Part shown: positions 17,191 to 25,278 of the stretch, piece by piece
Numbering within the stretch: the stretch's first letter is position 1
Layout: each line of letters begins with the position of its first letter
NCBI RefSeq assembly: GCF_047501175.1
Contig: NZ_JBEQWH010000002.1
Span: 124,001 to 188,000 of the forward strand
Length of the DNA stretch: 64,000 nucleotides
Source of the DNA: Methanoprimaticola sp047501175
Lineage (GTDB): Archaea; Thermoplasmatota; Thermoplasmata; Methanomassiliicoccales; Methanomethylophilaceae
Direction: 5' to 3'
The notes under the pieces: generated by a model
The model's input: only the letters and a program-made list of their open reading frames with translations
What the model was told of the DNA's origin: nothing
Databases searched by the model: none
Made by a program: the position numbers and the translations under genes

Positions 17191-18549
17191 ATGAACAGCG
17201 AATACAAAAGATTCATAGAGAGCAAATCCCAGATGTGCGAGAGCATCGACAGGTTCTCCACAGAGCTCTATGAGAAGTACGATGTCAAGAAAGGACTCCG
17301 CGACGTCAAGGGCAACGGCGTCGTCGTCGGCCTTACCAGCATCTCCCAGGTCGACGGGACGGAGATCGTCGACGGCGTCAAGGTCCCCTGCGAGGGCAAG
17401 CTGAAGTACCGCGGGTACGACATCAAGGACATAACCGCCGGATTCCTGAACAAGCGCTTCGGATTCGAGGAGAGCGCGTATCTGCTGCTGTTCGGTGCGC
17501 TGCCTTCCGAATCCGAGTTGGAAGAGTTCAAGCTGCACATGTCCGAGGAGAGGAAGCTCCCCGTGACCTTCACGAGGGACGTCGTGATGAAGGCCGCCAA
17601 CAAGGACATCATGAACTCCATATCCAGATGCATCCTGTTCCTCGCCTCCTACGACAAGAAGGCGCTGAACAACTCGGTCGAGAACGTCCTGAGACAGTGC
17701 ATCTACCTCATCAGCGTGTTCCCCATGCTCACGGTGTACAGCTACCATGCGTACAACCACTATCTCAACGACGAGAGCATGTACATCCACCGCCCCGACC
17801 CCAAGCTTTCCACCGCTGAGAACATCCTCCGCATGCTGAGGCCGGACAAGACCTACACGTACCTGGAGGCGACCGTCCTCGACCTCGCCCTGGTCCTCCA
17901 CATGGAGCACGGCGGAGGGAACAACTCCACGTTCACCACCCGCGTGACCACTTCCGCGGGATCCGACACGTACTCGGTCATCGCCGCCGCCATGTCCTCT
18001 CTGAAGGGGCCGAAGCACGGGGGCGCCAACCTGAAGGTCATGGACATGATGGACGACATCAAGCGTCACGTCAAGCACCTGGACAGCGAGAAGGAGATGA
18101 GGAAGTACCTCAACGAGATACTCGACAAGAAGGTCTTCGACCACCAGGGGCTCATCTACGGCATGGGCCATGCGGTGTACTCCATCTCGGACCCGAGGGC
18201 CGTCATCTTCAAGTCCTTCGTCCACAAGCTCGCGATGGAGAAGGGCAGGATCGACGACTTCAGGACGTACGAGATGATCGAGAGGCTCGCTCCCGAGCTG
18301 ATACTCGCCAAACGTCCGAACGCCACGAGCGTATCGGCCAACGTGGACTTCTACAGCGGGTTCGTCTACGAGATGCTGGGCATCCCCAGGGAGCTCTTCA
18401 CGCCTCTCTTCGCCACCGCCAGGATAATCGGGTGGAGCGCCCACAGGCTGGAGGAGCTCATCACGTCCAACAAGATCCTGCGTCCCGCATACGTCAATGT
18501 GATCACGCCCAAGGAGTACATCCCCCTGGAGAAGAGGGATGCCGAATGA
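17191..18549 (+). CDS. Citrate synthase
   Basis: A 452-residue citrate/2-methylcitrate synthase family protein. It condenses oxaloacetate with acetyl-CoA. Catalytic residues fall in conserved contexts: His240 (MEHGGGNN), His276 (KHGGAN), His327 (GMGHAVY) and Asp386 (VDFYSG). The N-terminal ~60 residues form the helical extension and small-domain lead seen in longer members. In a methanogen this would feed an oxidative route toward 2-oxoglutarate and glutamate. The ATG at 17191 follows a GGGGG-containing leader. The next gene overlaps the stop by 4 bases, so they form an operon. Methylcitrate synthase activity cannot be excluded but no propionate genes are nearby. Confidence 0.9.
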   Translation: MNSEYKRFIESKSQMCESIDRFSTELYEKYDVKKGLRDVKGNGVVVGLTSISQVDGTEIVDGVKVPCEGKLKYRGYDIKDITAGFLNKRFGFEESAYLLLFGALPSESELEEFKLHMSEERKLPVTFTRDVVMKAANKDIMNSISRCILFLASYDKKALNNSVENVLRQCIYLISVFPMLTVYSYHAYNHYLNDESMYIHRPDPKLSTAENILRMLRPDKTYTYLEATVLDLALVLHMEHGGGNNSTFTTRVTTSAGSDTYSVIAAAMSSLKGPKHGGANLKVMDMMDDIKRHVKHLDSEKEMRKYLNEILDKKVFDHQGLIYGMGHAVYSISDPRAVIFKSFVHKLAMEKGRIDDFRTYEMIERLAPELILAKRPNATSVSANVDFYSGFVYEMLGIPRELFTPLFATARIIGWSAHRLEELITSNKILRPAYVNVITPKEYIPLEKRDAE

Positions 18550-18998
18550 TCGGATCGCCGAACGGGAAGAAGGTCCTGAGGAATGCCGAGAAGGCCATGG
18601 GCAAGATGCAGCTGCAGTACCAGTCCGAAGGGGACCACATCGTCCTGAGCGCGATGGGCGACGACCTCCCCATCGGGATGCTCATCCATGCCGACGAGCA
18701 GAACATGACCCTGAACATCTACTGCTACCTGATGTTCGAGTTCAGGAACGATGCCAGGGGTGCGCTGATATCCGAGCTGAACACCCTGAACAACACGATC
18801 AACAACGGCGGATTCTACATGTCCGACGATGAGAACAAGATCTACTTCAAGATCGTCCAGAGCTTCTACGACGACATCCCGTCGGTGGACACCATCGCCC
18901 ATCTCGTGACGGTGGCGTTCAAGACCGTCGACGTTAACGACGGGAAGCTGAAGGACCTTATCCCGGAAGACGTCAAGAAGGACCTGATGTACTCGTGA
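18546..18998 (+). CDS. Small conserved protein, YbjN/chaperone-like fold, function unknown
   Basis: A 150-residue acidic protein from an ATG overlapping the citrate synthase stop (ATGA). It alternates strands and helices (GDHIVLSAMGDDLPIGMLIHAD, LNIYCYLMFEF) and has a helical segment (ISELNTLNNTINNGGFYMS) like the YbjN / type III secretion chaperone-like family, where two long helices flank a beta sheet. There is no catalytic motif, no signal peptide and no TM helix. Coupling to citrate synthase suggests a common regulatory or stability role, but this is only context. The resemblance to YbjN is by pattern and should be treated as tentative. Confidence 0.55.
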   Translation: MIGSPNGKKVLRNAEKAMGKMQLQYQSEGDHIVLSAMGDDLPIGMLIHADEQNMTLNIYCYLMFEFRNDARGALISELNTLNNTINNGGFYMSDDENKIYFKIVQSFYDDIPSVDTIAHLVTVAFKTVDVNDGKLKDLIPEDVKKDLMYS

Positions 18999-19050
18999 GC
19001 CAGAGGGACGGGGACGTACCGGGATTCGCCCCCTCCCCTCCAAATTCCTG

Positions 19051-19953
19051 TCAGTGTATCGAGATCATCCTCTCGACGGGCCTGCGGGCCCTCTCTATCG
19101 TCTCGGGCGAGAGCGTGACCTGCGGTGACATGGTCTCCAGACAGCTCAGGATCCCCTCGGGGGTCGCCATCTTCATCGCACCGCATACGGCGGCACTCGG
19201 GAAGTGGAACACCCTGCCCGGGCATTCCGACTCCAGCCTGTGCCCCATCCCGACCTCGGTCAGGACGATGAACTCCCTCTTGTCCGACGACCTCACGAAC
19301 CTGATCATCGCCTCCGTGGATCCAATGTCGTCCGCGAGAGCCAGGACGGGTGCCCTGCACTCGGGATGGGCGATGACCGGTGCTCCCGGATGAGCCCTGA
19401 TGAGGTCCTCCACCTGCTTGACGGATATGGACTGGTGTATGGGACAGAAGCCGTGCCAGAGGACAATGTCCTTCTGGGGGCACCTAGATGCGGAGTACGC
19501 ACCGAGGTTCGCATCCGGGACGAACACTATGTCGTCGGAATCGACAGACGACACGATCGAGACCGCATTGGACGATGTGCAGCACACATCCATCTCGGCC
19601 TTGCAGGCCGCGGTGGAGTTGACATAGCCCACGACCTCCGCACCGGGGTTCCTCTTCCTAGCTTCGATGATCTCGGACGGGGTGCACATCTGCGCCATGG
19701 AGCATATCGCCGCATCGTCCGGTATGAGGACGGTCTTCTCGGGATTGAGTATCTTCGCCGTCTCCGCCATGAACGTCACTCCGCAGAACACTATGACGTC
19801 CGCATCCGTCTCCGATGCGGCGATCGACAGTCCCAGGGAATCCCCGACCTTGTCGGCGAGGTCCTGGACCTCGGGAAGGCAGTAGTTGTGCGCGAGAATG
19901 ACTGCGTTGCGCTCGGCTTTGAGCTTGGCAATCCTTTCGGAGACCGAATCCAT
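19051..19953 (-). CDS. nadA: Quinolinate synthase NadA
   Basis: A 300-residue [4Fe-4S] enzyme that condenses iminoaspartate with dihydroxyacetone phosphate in de novo NAD synthesis. Three cysteines sit where the cluster ligands are expected: Cys84 (AAICSMAQMC), Cys170 (WHGFCPIH) and Cys257 (AAVCGAMK). Family motifs AHNYCLPEVQDLAD, VFCGVTFMAETAK and PDANLGAY are present. The ATG at 19953 begins the conserved N-terminus; the longer frame upstream overlaps the divergent mptD start and is not used. The length matches the short archaeal/bacterial form. The neighbouring nadB or nadC genes are not in the window. Confidence 0.93.
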   Translation of the reverse strand: MDSVSERIAKLKAERNAVILAHNYCLPEVQDLADKVGDSLGLSIAASETDADVIVFCGVTFMAETAKILNPEKTVLIPDDAAICSMAQMCTPSEIIEARKRNPGAEVVGYVNSTAACKAEMDVCCTSSNAVSIVSSVDSDDIVFVPDANLGAYSASRCPQKDIVLWHGFCPIHQSISVKQVEDLIRAHPGAPVIAHPECRAPVLALADDIGSTEAMIRFVRSSDKREFIVLTEVGMGHRLESECPGRVFHFPSAAVCGAMKMATPEGILSCLETMSPQVTLSPETIERARRPVERMISIH

Positions 19954-20037
19954 GCCATCGCAATCGGGACTACCTAATAAAACACTCCGTCTGGCATCTC
20001 TCGCAACAGTTAGATAATCATTGCCGTATGGCTCCCC

Positions 20038-20424
20038 ATGGAAGACAAGGAGACCAGGGCGAATGACAAGTTCGCCTGCAGCGACAGGGACAGGGCGCTT
20101 TTCGAGGCCGGTATCAAGATGGGTACCCTCTATCACCAATTCGTCGGGATCCCTGTGAACTCCCAATCGGTGTGCGAGCTCGAATCCGCGATGGCGGATG
20201 CCATCAGGGTCCAGCCCTACGTCACCGATGCCAAGGTCAGGATAGAGCGCGGCTCCCTGCCCGTCGGGAACGACCGGTACTCCTACGCTTCCCTCACCGG
20301 CGACATGATCGACGCCGTGATCAAGGTCGATGTCGGCGGGTGCGAGGTGGTTGCGGAAATGAGATACGATGAATCCCTTGACTATCCGCTGATGTACATC
20401 TCGGACATAAAAACACAGAAATGA
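20038..20424 (+). CDS. mptD: Archaeal dihydroneopterin aldolase MptD
   Basis: A 128-residue member of the archaeal dihydroneopterin aldolase family, which makes 6-hydroxymethyl-dihydropterin for (methano)pterin synthesis. Motifs at the expected positions are FEAGIKMG (Glu23), YHQFVG (His33), VQPYV (Gln59) and the C-terminal RYDESLDYP. These correspond to the active-site Glu/His/Gln/Tyr set described for the Methanocaldococcus enzyme. It is monocistronic, divergent from nadA across an 84-bp gap with A/T-rich TTAGATAATC upstream. It is of interest because Methanomassiliicoccales lack the tetrahydromethanopterin C1 branch; the product may serve folate-type cofactors used by GlyA (40027). Confidence 0.8.
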   Translation: MEDKETRANDKFACSDRDRALFEAGIKMGTLYHQFVGIPVNSQSVCELESAMADAIRVQPYVTDAKVRIERGSLPVGNDRYSYASLTGDMIDAVIKVDVGGCEVVAEMRYDESLDYPLMYISDIKTQK

Positions 20425-20482
20425 GTTGATGTTTGGGATTCGTCGGATCGAATGCTTCCGAAAGTATGCTGGATTCGCCGAC

Positions 20483-20494
20483 TCTTTAAATAAT
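20483..20494 (+). promoter_or_regulatory. TATA box for the THEP1-trm1 operon
   Basis: CTTTAAATAATA stands out in GC-rich flanks, 48 bases before the ATG at 20542. The predicted start site is near 20517, leaving a short leader that contains AGGTG as a ribosome binding site just before the ATG. Confidence 0.5.
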
Positions 20495-20541
20495 ACGTAT
20501 CCTATGCGGGATAAGCCGACCTATCGTCCGGCAGGTGCATC

Positions 20542-21087
20542 ATGATAGCCGATATCAAGATTGGGATCACGGGTCTTCCCGGATCAGGAAAGACTTACGC
20601 GCTCCTGCGTGTTATCGAGATGTTGCAGGACGGAGAAGTGAAGATAGGTGGCATGATCGACGAGCCCGTCGGGGACGGCAGGCACAAGACCGGATTCACC
20701 GTCCGCAACCTTCTGAGCGGTGAGACCGAGGTCTTCGCCAGCACCGAGTTCGAGAGCAAGGTGATGGTCGGGAAGATCGGAGTGGACCTCAACACCCTCG
20801 AGGCCGTGGGCGTCAAAGCCATCAGGGAGGCGTGCGAATGCTGCGACATCATCGTAATAGATGAGGTCGGGAAGATGGAGGTCGAATCTGAGGCGTTCAT
20901 CGAAGCTGTCAAAGAGGCCCTCGATGCCGAGAAACCGATGATCATCACACTCCACAAGAAATCCAGAAACCCCCTGTTGCAAGACATACGCAGAAGGGAC
21001 GACGTCCGCATCCTGGAGGTCACCCCCACCAACCGCAACATCCTACCGTACAAGATCGTGCGCCTGATGAGCGGTGAGAACGTTTGA
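20542..21087 (+). CDS. Nucleoside-triphosphatase, THEP1 family
   Basis: A 181-residue P-loop NTPase of the THEP1 (MJ1559) type. The Walker A is GLPGSGKT (11-18) and the Walker B-like segment is IIVIDEVGKMEVES, the family hallmark; ITLHKKSRN follows as a sensor strand. Members hydrolyse a wide range of NTPs with slow turnover and their cell role is unclear. AGGTG precedes the ATG at 20542. The stop shares a base with the trm1 start (TGATG), so the protein is co-produced with a tRNA-modifying enzyme, hinting at an RNA-related role. Confidence 0.88.
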   Translation: MIADIKIGITGLPGSGKTYALLRVIEMLQDGEVKIGGMIDEPVGDGRHKTGFTVRNLLSGETEVFASTEFESKVMVGKIGVDLNTLEAVGVKAIREACECCDIIVIDEVGKMEVESEAFIEAVKEALDAEKPMIITLHKKSRNPLLQDIRRRDDVRILEVTPTNRNILPYKIVRLMSGENV

Positions 21088-22193
21088 TGTCCGAAGGCTC
21101 CATCATAACGGAGGGCACGACGAGGATCCAGGTCCCGGAGCAGCATTCCACGCACGGGCCCGGCAAGAAGATCGGCCCCGTTTTCTTCAACGAGCAGATG
21201 TCCTTCAACCGCGACATAAGCATCATGCTGCTCCGCGCCCTGAACCGCGACTCCATCACTGTCGCGGACGCTATGGCGGCCACCGGGTCCCGCTCGGTCC
21301 GCATAGCCAACGAGGTGCCGGGCTCCGAGGTCGTCGCCAATGACATCTCTGCCCTCGCCATCCCGTGGATAGACCGGAACATCGAGCTGAACAACCTGAC
21401 CAACTGTCGTTCGTCCAACCGCGACATGCACGTCCTCTTCTCGGAGGAGACGTTCAACTATGTGGACCTGGACCCGTTCGGCTCACCGATGCCCTTCCTG
21501 CAGTCGGCCATACGCGGATGCGGGAAGCGCGCGATCCTCGCCGTGACGGCGACAGACATGGCACCGTTGGCAGGGGCGCACGCTGTCAAGTGTCGCAGGA
21601 GGTACCAGTGCGAACCGATCCGCGGATACATGTGCCATGAGGGAGGCCTCCGCATCCTGATGTGCAACGTCGCACGCGAGCTCGCCAAGTTCGACAGGGG
21701 CATGAGGCCGCTGCTGTCCTTCTATGCGGACCACTACTACCGCACGTACATCCAGATAGAGGAGGGTGCGAAGTCCGCGGACGAGACCCTCGCGAAGCTC
21801 GGTTACATGCACTACGACACGGACACGATGGAACGTTCCACATCGTACCGCATCGATGACGAGCACCGCCTCGGCCCGTTCTGGCTCGGACCCCTGCACG
21901 ACCAGGAGTTCCTCTCCAGGTTCAGCACCGAGGGCATGGCGGACGAGCGCAGGTGCAGGAAATACCTCGACCTCTGGACGAACGAACTGGACGACCAGGT
22001 CTTCGTGTACGACATGAGCGAGCTGTCGTCGCATCTGAAGCTCTCCCCTCCGAAGATATCCGATTTCATCGACTATCTGAAACAACACGGTCGCGCATCC
22101 GCCACGCACTTCTCGCCGACCGAGTTCATGACGGACATACCGCTGGAGGACCTGGTGAAGCTCTACGCGGACGTCAGCCCCGACACCCAGTAA
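21087..22193 (+). CDS. trm1: tRNA (guanine-26-N2)-dimethyltransferase Trm1
   Basis: A 368-residue SAM-dependent enzyme that dimethylates G26 of tRNA. Recognisable parts are the SAM-binding region (ADAMAATGSRSVRIANE, then VVANDIS), the catalytic motif DLDPFGSP, and a Cys-containing segment (HAVKCRRRYQCEPIRGYMCHE). The C-terminal domain with a winged-helix-like end (HLKLSPPKISDFIDYLKQHGRAS) is complete. Length fits archaeal Trm1. The ATG at 21087 overlaps the preceding stop by one base; a TTG one codon earlier is less likely. It is the second gene of the THEP1-trm1 pair. Confidence 0.93.
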   Translation: MSEGSIITEGTTRIQVPEQHSTHGPGKKIGPVFFNEQMSFNRDISIMLLRALNRDSITVADAMAATGSRSVRIANEVPGSEVVANDISALAIPWIDRNIELNNLTNCRSSNRDMHVLFSEETFNYVDLDPFGSPMPFLQSAIRGCGKRAILAVTATDMAPLAGAHAVKCRRRYQCEPIRGYMCHEGGLRILMCNVARELAKFDRGMRPLLSFYADHYYRTYIQIEEGAKSADETLAKLGYMHYDTDTMERSTSYRIDDEHRLGPFWLGPLHDQEFLSRFSTEGMADERRCRKYLDLWTNELDDQVFVYDMSELSSHLKLSPPKISDFIDYLKQHGRASATHFSPTEFMTDIPLEDLVKLYADVSPDTQ

Positions 22194-22235
22194 GGTTAAT
22201 ATGGTGTTGAGCATCCTTTCGACCGGAGTAATAGA

Positions 22236-23543
22236 ATGCCCGGCCTAGCCATCATTGGAGCACAGTGGGGAGACGAAGGAAAAGGAAAGATCACCGACTA
22301 CCTCGGTGAGGATGCGGATCTCATAGTCCGCTTCCAAGGAGGCAACAACGCCGGCCACACCATCGTCGTGGACGGGAAGGTCTTCAAACTCCACGGACTG
22401 CCCTCAGGGGTCGTCCGCAAGGGCAAGCTCGCAGTTATCGGCAACGGCGTCGTGGTAAACCTCGAGGAGCTCGCCGAGGAGATCGAGCAGGTGAAGGAGG
22501 CGGGAGGGAGCATCGAGGGACTCAGGATCTCCGACCGCGCCCACCTCATCATGAACTATCACAAGAAGCTCGACGGCGCCGAGGAGAAGTACCGCGGGAA
22601 GAACGTCGTCGGGACCACCAAGAAGGGGATCGGTCCGGCGTATCAGGACAAGATCGCCAGGATCGGCTTCCGTGCCGGGGACCTCCTGGAGGACGACCTC
22701 CTGAAGGAGAAGATCGGTTTCATCATCCCCTACAAGAAGGACATGCTGGACATGATGGGCGCCGAACCCTGCCAGTGCACCACCGAATCCCTCTACGCCA
22801 AGATGGCTGGCTGGAGGGACATGATCGGTGACTGCATCTGCGACACCTCCGTCCTGGTCAACGACGCCCTGGACGAGAACAGGAACGTCATATTCGAGGG
22901 CGCCCAGGGAGCGATGCTCGACATCGACCACGGGACGTACCCGTACGTCACATCCTCCGCCACCTGCGGGGGAGGGGTCTGCACAGGGTCCGGGGTCGCC
23001 CCCAACAGGATCGACAGGATGCTGGGTGTAGTCAAGGCCTACACCACCCGTGTCGGCGAGGGTCCGTTCGTCACGGAGCTCGCGGAGGAGGACGAGAAGA
23101 AGCTGCAGGCAAAGGGAGGCGAGTTCGGGGTCACCACCGGCCGCGGAAGGCGCTGCGGATGGCTGGACCTCGTCGTCGTGGAGCATGCCCAGAGGATGTG
23201 CGGGTTCACGTCCATCGTCATGACCAAGATCGATGTCCTCGACGACGTCCCCGAGCTTCCCGTGTGCGTCGCATACGAGATCGACGGGACCGAGTACAGG
23301 CACTTCCCCGCATCGATATCGAAGCTCAACAGGGCGAAGCCCGTCTATGAGACCCTCAGGGGATGGAAGGGCACCGACGATACGGAATCCCTCGTGAAGG
23401 GAGGGTATGACAACCTTCCCGGAGAGATGCGCGAGTACATCGAGTTCACGGAGAGGTACCTCAAGACCCCCGTGGACATCGTGAGCGTCGGCCCCGGCAG
23501 GGACCAGACCATCGACCGCCGCAACGGTGACTGGTGGTCCTGA
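22236..23543 (+). CDS. purA: Adenylosuccinate synthetase PurA
   Basis: A 435-residue enzyme that joins IMP and aspartate with GTP to form adenylosuccinate. Motifs include the GTP loop GAQWGDEGKGK (catalytic Asp/His with GGNNAGHT), GTTKKGIGPAYQDK, GAQGAMLDIDHGTYPYVTSS and GVTTGRGRRCGWLDL. All are intact and the length is standard. The gene follows trm1 by 42 bases with its own A/T-rich leader, and a zinc-ribbon gene follows one base after its stop. Confidence 0.96.
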   Translation: MPGLAIIGAQWGDEGKGKITDYLGEDADLIVRFQGGNNAGHTIVVDGKVFKLHGLPSGVVRKGKLAVIGNGVVVNLEELAEEIEQVKEAGGSIEGLRISDRAHLIMNYHKKLDGAEEKYRGKNVVGTTKKGIGPAYQDKIARIGFRAGDLLEDDLLKEKIGFIIPYKKDMLDMMGAEPCQCTTESLYAKMAGWRDMIGDCICDTSVLVNDALDENRNVIFEGAQGAMLDIDHGTYPYVTSSATCGGGVCTGSGVAPNRIDRMLGVVKAYTTRVGEGPFVTELAEEDEKKLQAKGGEFGVTTGRGRRCGWLDLVVVEHAQRMCGFTSIVMTKIDVLDDVPELPVCVAYEIDGTEYRHFPASISKLNRAKPVYETLRGWKGTDDTESLVKGGYDNLPGEMREYIEFTERYLKTPVDIVSVGPGRDQTIDRRNGDWWS

Positions 23544-23544
23544 T

Positions 23545-23871
23545 ATGGCCGCCGATCACTGCGTCGTCTGCGGCGCGAAGGTGTCCATCTTCAAGTCGAA
23601 GGTCAAGGACGGCTACATCTGCGCATCGTGCCTGAACCAGCTGCCACCGAGGACGTACAACGACAAGGAGAACCTCACCGGTGCCGAGATCGGCGCAGTG
23701 ATCGAATCGGTCAAGAAACCCGAACCTCAGAAGAGGTCCATCTTCGAGGCTCCTGCGGAATCGAGGATGACCGACTTCGACCGCATCCGCGAGTACAAGA
23801 AGCTCCTCGACGAGGGGATCATCACCGAAGAGGAGTTCGAGAGGAAGAAGAGGGAGATCCTGAAACTCTGA
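23545..23871 (+). CDS. Zinc-ribbon plus SHOCT-domain small protein
   Basis: A 108-residue protein from the ATG at 23545. The N-terminus carries two Cys pairs (CVVC and CASC) spaced like a zinc ribbon. A Pro/Lys linker follows. The C-terminal ~30 residues (FDRIREYKKLLDEGIITEEEFERKKREIL) are a textbook SHOCT motif, a short helix pair often found at the end of small prokaryotic proteins and thought to mediate oligomerisation. The start lies one base after the purA stop, so it is co-transcribed. No specific function is known; a role as an adaptor or nucleic-acid-binding accessory is a guess. Confidence 0.75.
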   Translation: MAADHCVVCGAKVSIFKSKVKDGYICASCLNQLPPRTYNDKENLTGAEIGAVIESVKKPEPQKRSIFEAPAESRMTDFDRIREYKKLLDEGIITEEEFERKKREILKL

Positions 23872-23891
23872 CCTCCCTCGTTTGTATTTTA

Positions 23892-25178
23892 TCAGTCGAT
23901 GTTCGACAGGTCGTGCTCCGGATGCTCCGGGTCCTCGTTGAATATGAACTCGGACCTGTCGTCCAGCAGAAGCTTCATGTCCCCGCGGGTGTACCTCAGG
24001 ACGAGTCCCACCAACAGTCCGCAGACGACGGTCACCGCGACCATCGAGAGCGCGTACATCATGACGGAGAGGTCCTTGGTCATCACGAAGAGCGCGATGA
24101 CTCCCAGCCATCCTGCCATGCCGTGAAGGTTGTGGACGCCCATGACGTCCAGGACGCCGAGCTTCTTGCAGAACCAAGGCTGGAGATAGATGAAGCACAG
24201 GGTGGACAGTATCCCCCCGAGCATTCCCCAGAAGACCGCGAAGAACGGGTCTATGAGGAGCATGATGGGACTCATGCACACCGGACCTGCGAGCAGCGTG
24301 AACGCGTATATGCCAGGGTTGATCTTCTTCTGAACGATCTTGCACGTGAGATACGCGCTGATGATCGAACCCATCCCGGCCATGTAGCAGACCGCTGTGG
24401 CCCGGGAGACGTCGGCAGGGTCCAGGACCGCGGTCACGAACGACGGCCAGAGCATGAACAGCAGCATACTGGCCAGCCATGCGAAAGTGTAGCTGTGCGT
24501 GGTGGAGAACATCGGTTCATCGAAGGCGCGCTTGTCCCTGATGGCCGAGATGACCCCGATTCCGAAGTATGCGGCGCACATGTGGACCAGGATCGCTCCT
24601 CCGGGGTCCATCGCGACACCCGTGTTCGTCATGAGGATATCCCCGAAATAGATACAGAGATACTCCACGAGATAGAACACGGGGGCGAAGAGTGCGCCCA
24701 CGATGATGTATTGCCACGATTTGATCGTACCTATGAAGCATCCGATCGTGACGACGACTGTGATGGATGCAACCGAACCGCGTATCAGGTTCGCCTGTGT
24801 CCACATGGTCCCCGCTTCGGCGATGGCATCCGCCTCGACGATGCTGATGATGCCGAAGTAGACGATATATGTCGCTGCGGCGGACAGCAGCACGGCCACG
24901 GCGACGCCCCACTCGAACTTCTTGATGAACATCATCAGGATCGCGATGAGGAACGTCATGAACCATATGTCCAGATGTTTACCGAATTGAGAGGTGTCCT
25001 CCGGGGCGACCGCCTCCGCAGATACGAAGTTCTGAGGCAGGACCACCAGAGCCACCACTACAACGGAGAACAGCACGAATGCCACCTTCAGCAGCATGTC
25101 CCTGCGATTCTCCATCCGCTTGGTCTCTTCCAAAATATTTCCTCCCACACCTTGTGTGTGACCGAGAACTTCATCCAT
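23892..25178 (-). CDS. Ammonium transporter (Amt/Rh) family membrane protein, copy 1
   Basis: A 428-residue polytopic membrane protein with about 11-12 hydrophobic segments. The Amt twin-histidine signature is visible in ILVHMCAAYFG (first His) and GVHNLHGMAGW (second His), and DPGGA precedes the first. The N-terminal helix lacks the classical Amt start, and a long extracellular loop (VSAEAVAPEDTSQF) resembles Rh-type members. It conducts ammonia or methylamine; methylammonium is a known Amt substrate analogue. A 38-bp perfect inverted repeat overlaps its promoter region, so expression is strongly regulated. It lies 4-5 kb from mttB-mttC, and a second copy sits next to mtmC-mtmB. Import of methylamine or management of released ammonium is inferred from that linkage. 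Confidence 0.87.
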   Translation of the reverse strand: MDEVLGHTQGVGGNILEETKRMENRRDMLLKVAFVLFSVVVVALVVLPQNFVSAEAVAPEDTSQFGKHLDIWFMTFLIAILMMFIKKFEWGVAVAVLLSAAATYIVYFGIISIVEADAIAEAGTMWTQANLIRGSVASITVVVTIGCFIGTIKSWQYIIVGALFAPVFYLVEYLCIYFGDILMTNTGVAMDPGGAILVHMCAAYFGIGVISAIRDKRAFDEPMFSTTHSYTFAWLASMLLFMLWPSFVTAVLDPADVSRATAVCYMAGMGSIISAYLTCKIVQKKINPGIYAFTLLAGPVCMSPIMLLIDPFFAVFWGMLGGILSTLCFIYLQPWFCKKLGVLDVMGVHNLHGMAGWLGVIALFVMTKDLSVMMYALSMVAVTVVCGLLVGLVLRYTRGDMKLLLDDRSEFIFNEDPEHPEHDLSNID

Positions 25179-25191
25179 GAGTATATTAAAT

Positions 25192-25229
25192 TTATTGAGA
25201 TGTCAATATAAACAATGACATCTCAATAA
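25192..25229 (-). promoter_or_regulatory. 38-bp perfect inverted repeat (operator) at the amt promoter
   Basis: TTATTGAGATGTCA (25192-25205) is repeated exactly inverted at 25216-25229, separated by 10 bases. On the minus strand a TATA-like CTTTAAATATTG (25233-25244) lies just upstream, so the predicted start site falls within the repeat. That is a typical position for a repressor operator. The half-site core TTGAG/CTCAA recurs as the palindrome TTGAGTACTCAA upstream of mttB (28247-28258). Confidence 0.7.
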
Positions 25230-25278
25230 TAACAATATTTAAAGATTTCAATTTCCTTGAATATGTGGATATTATGAT

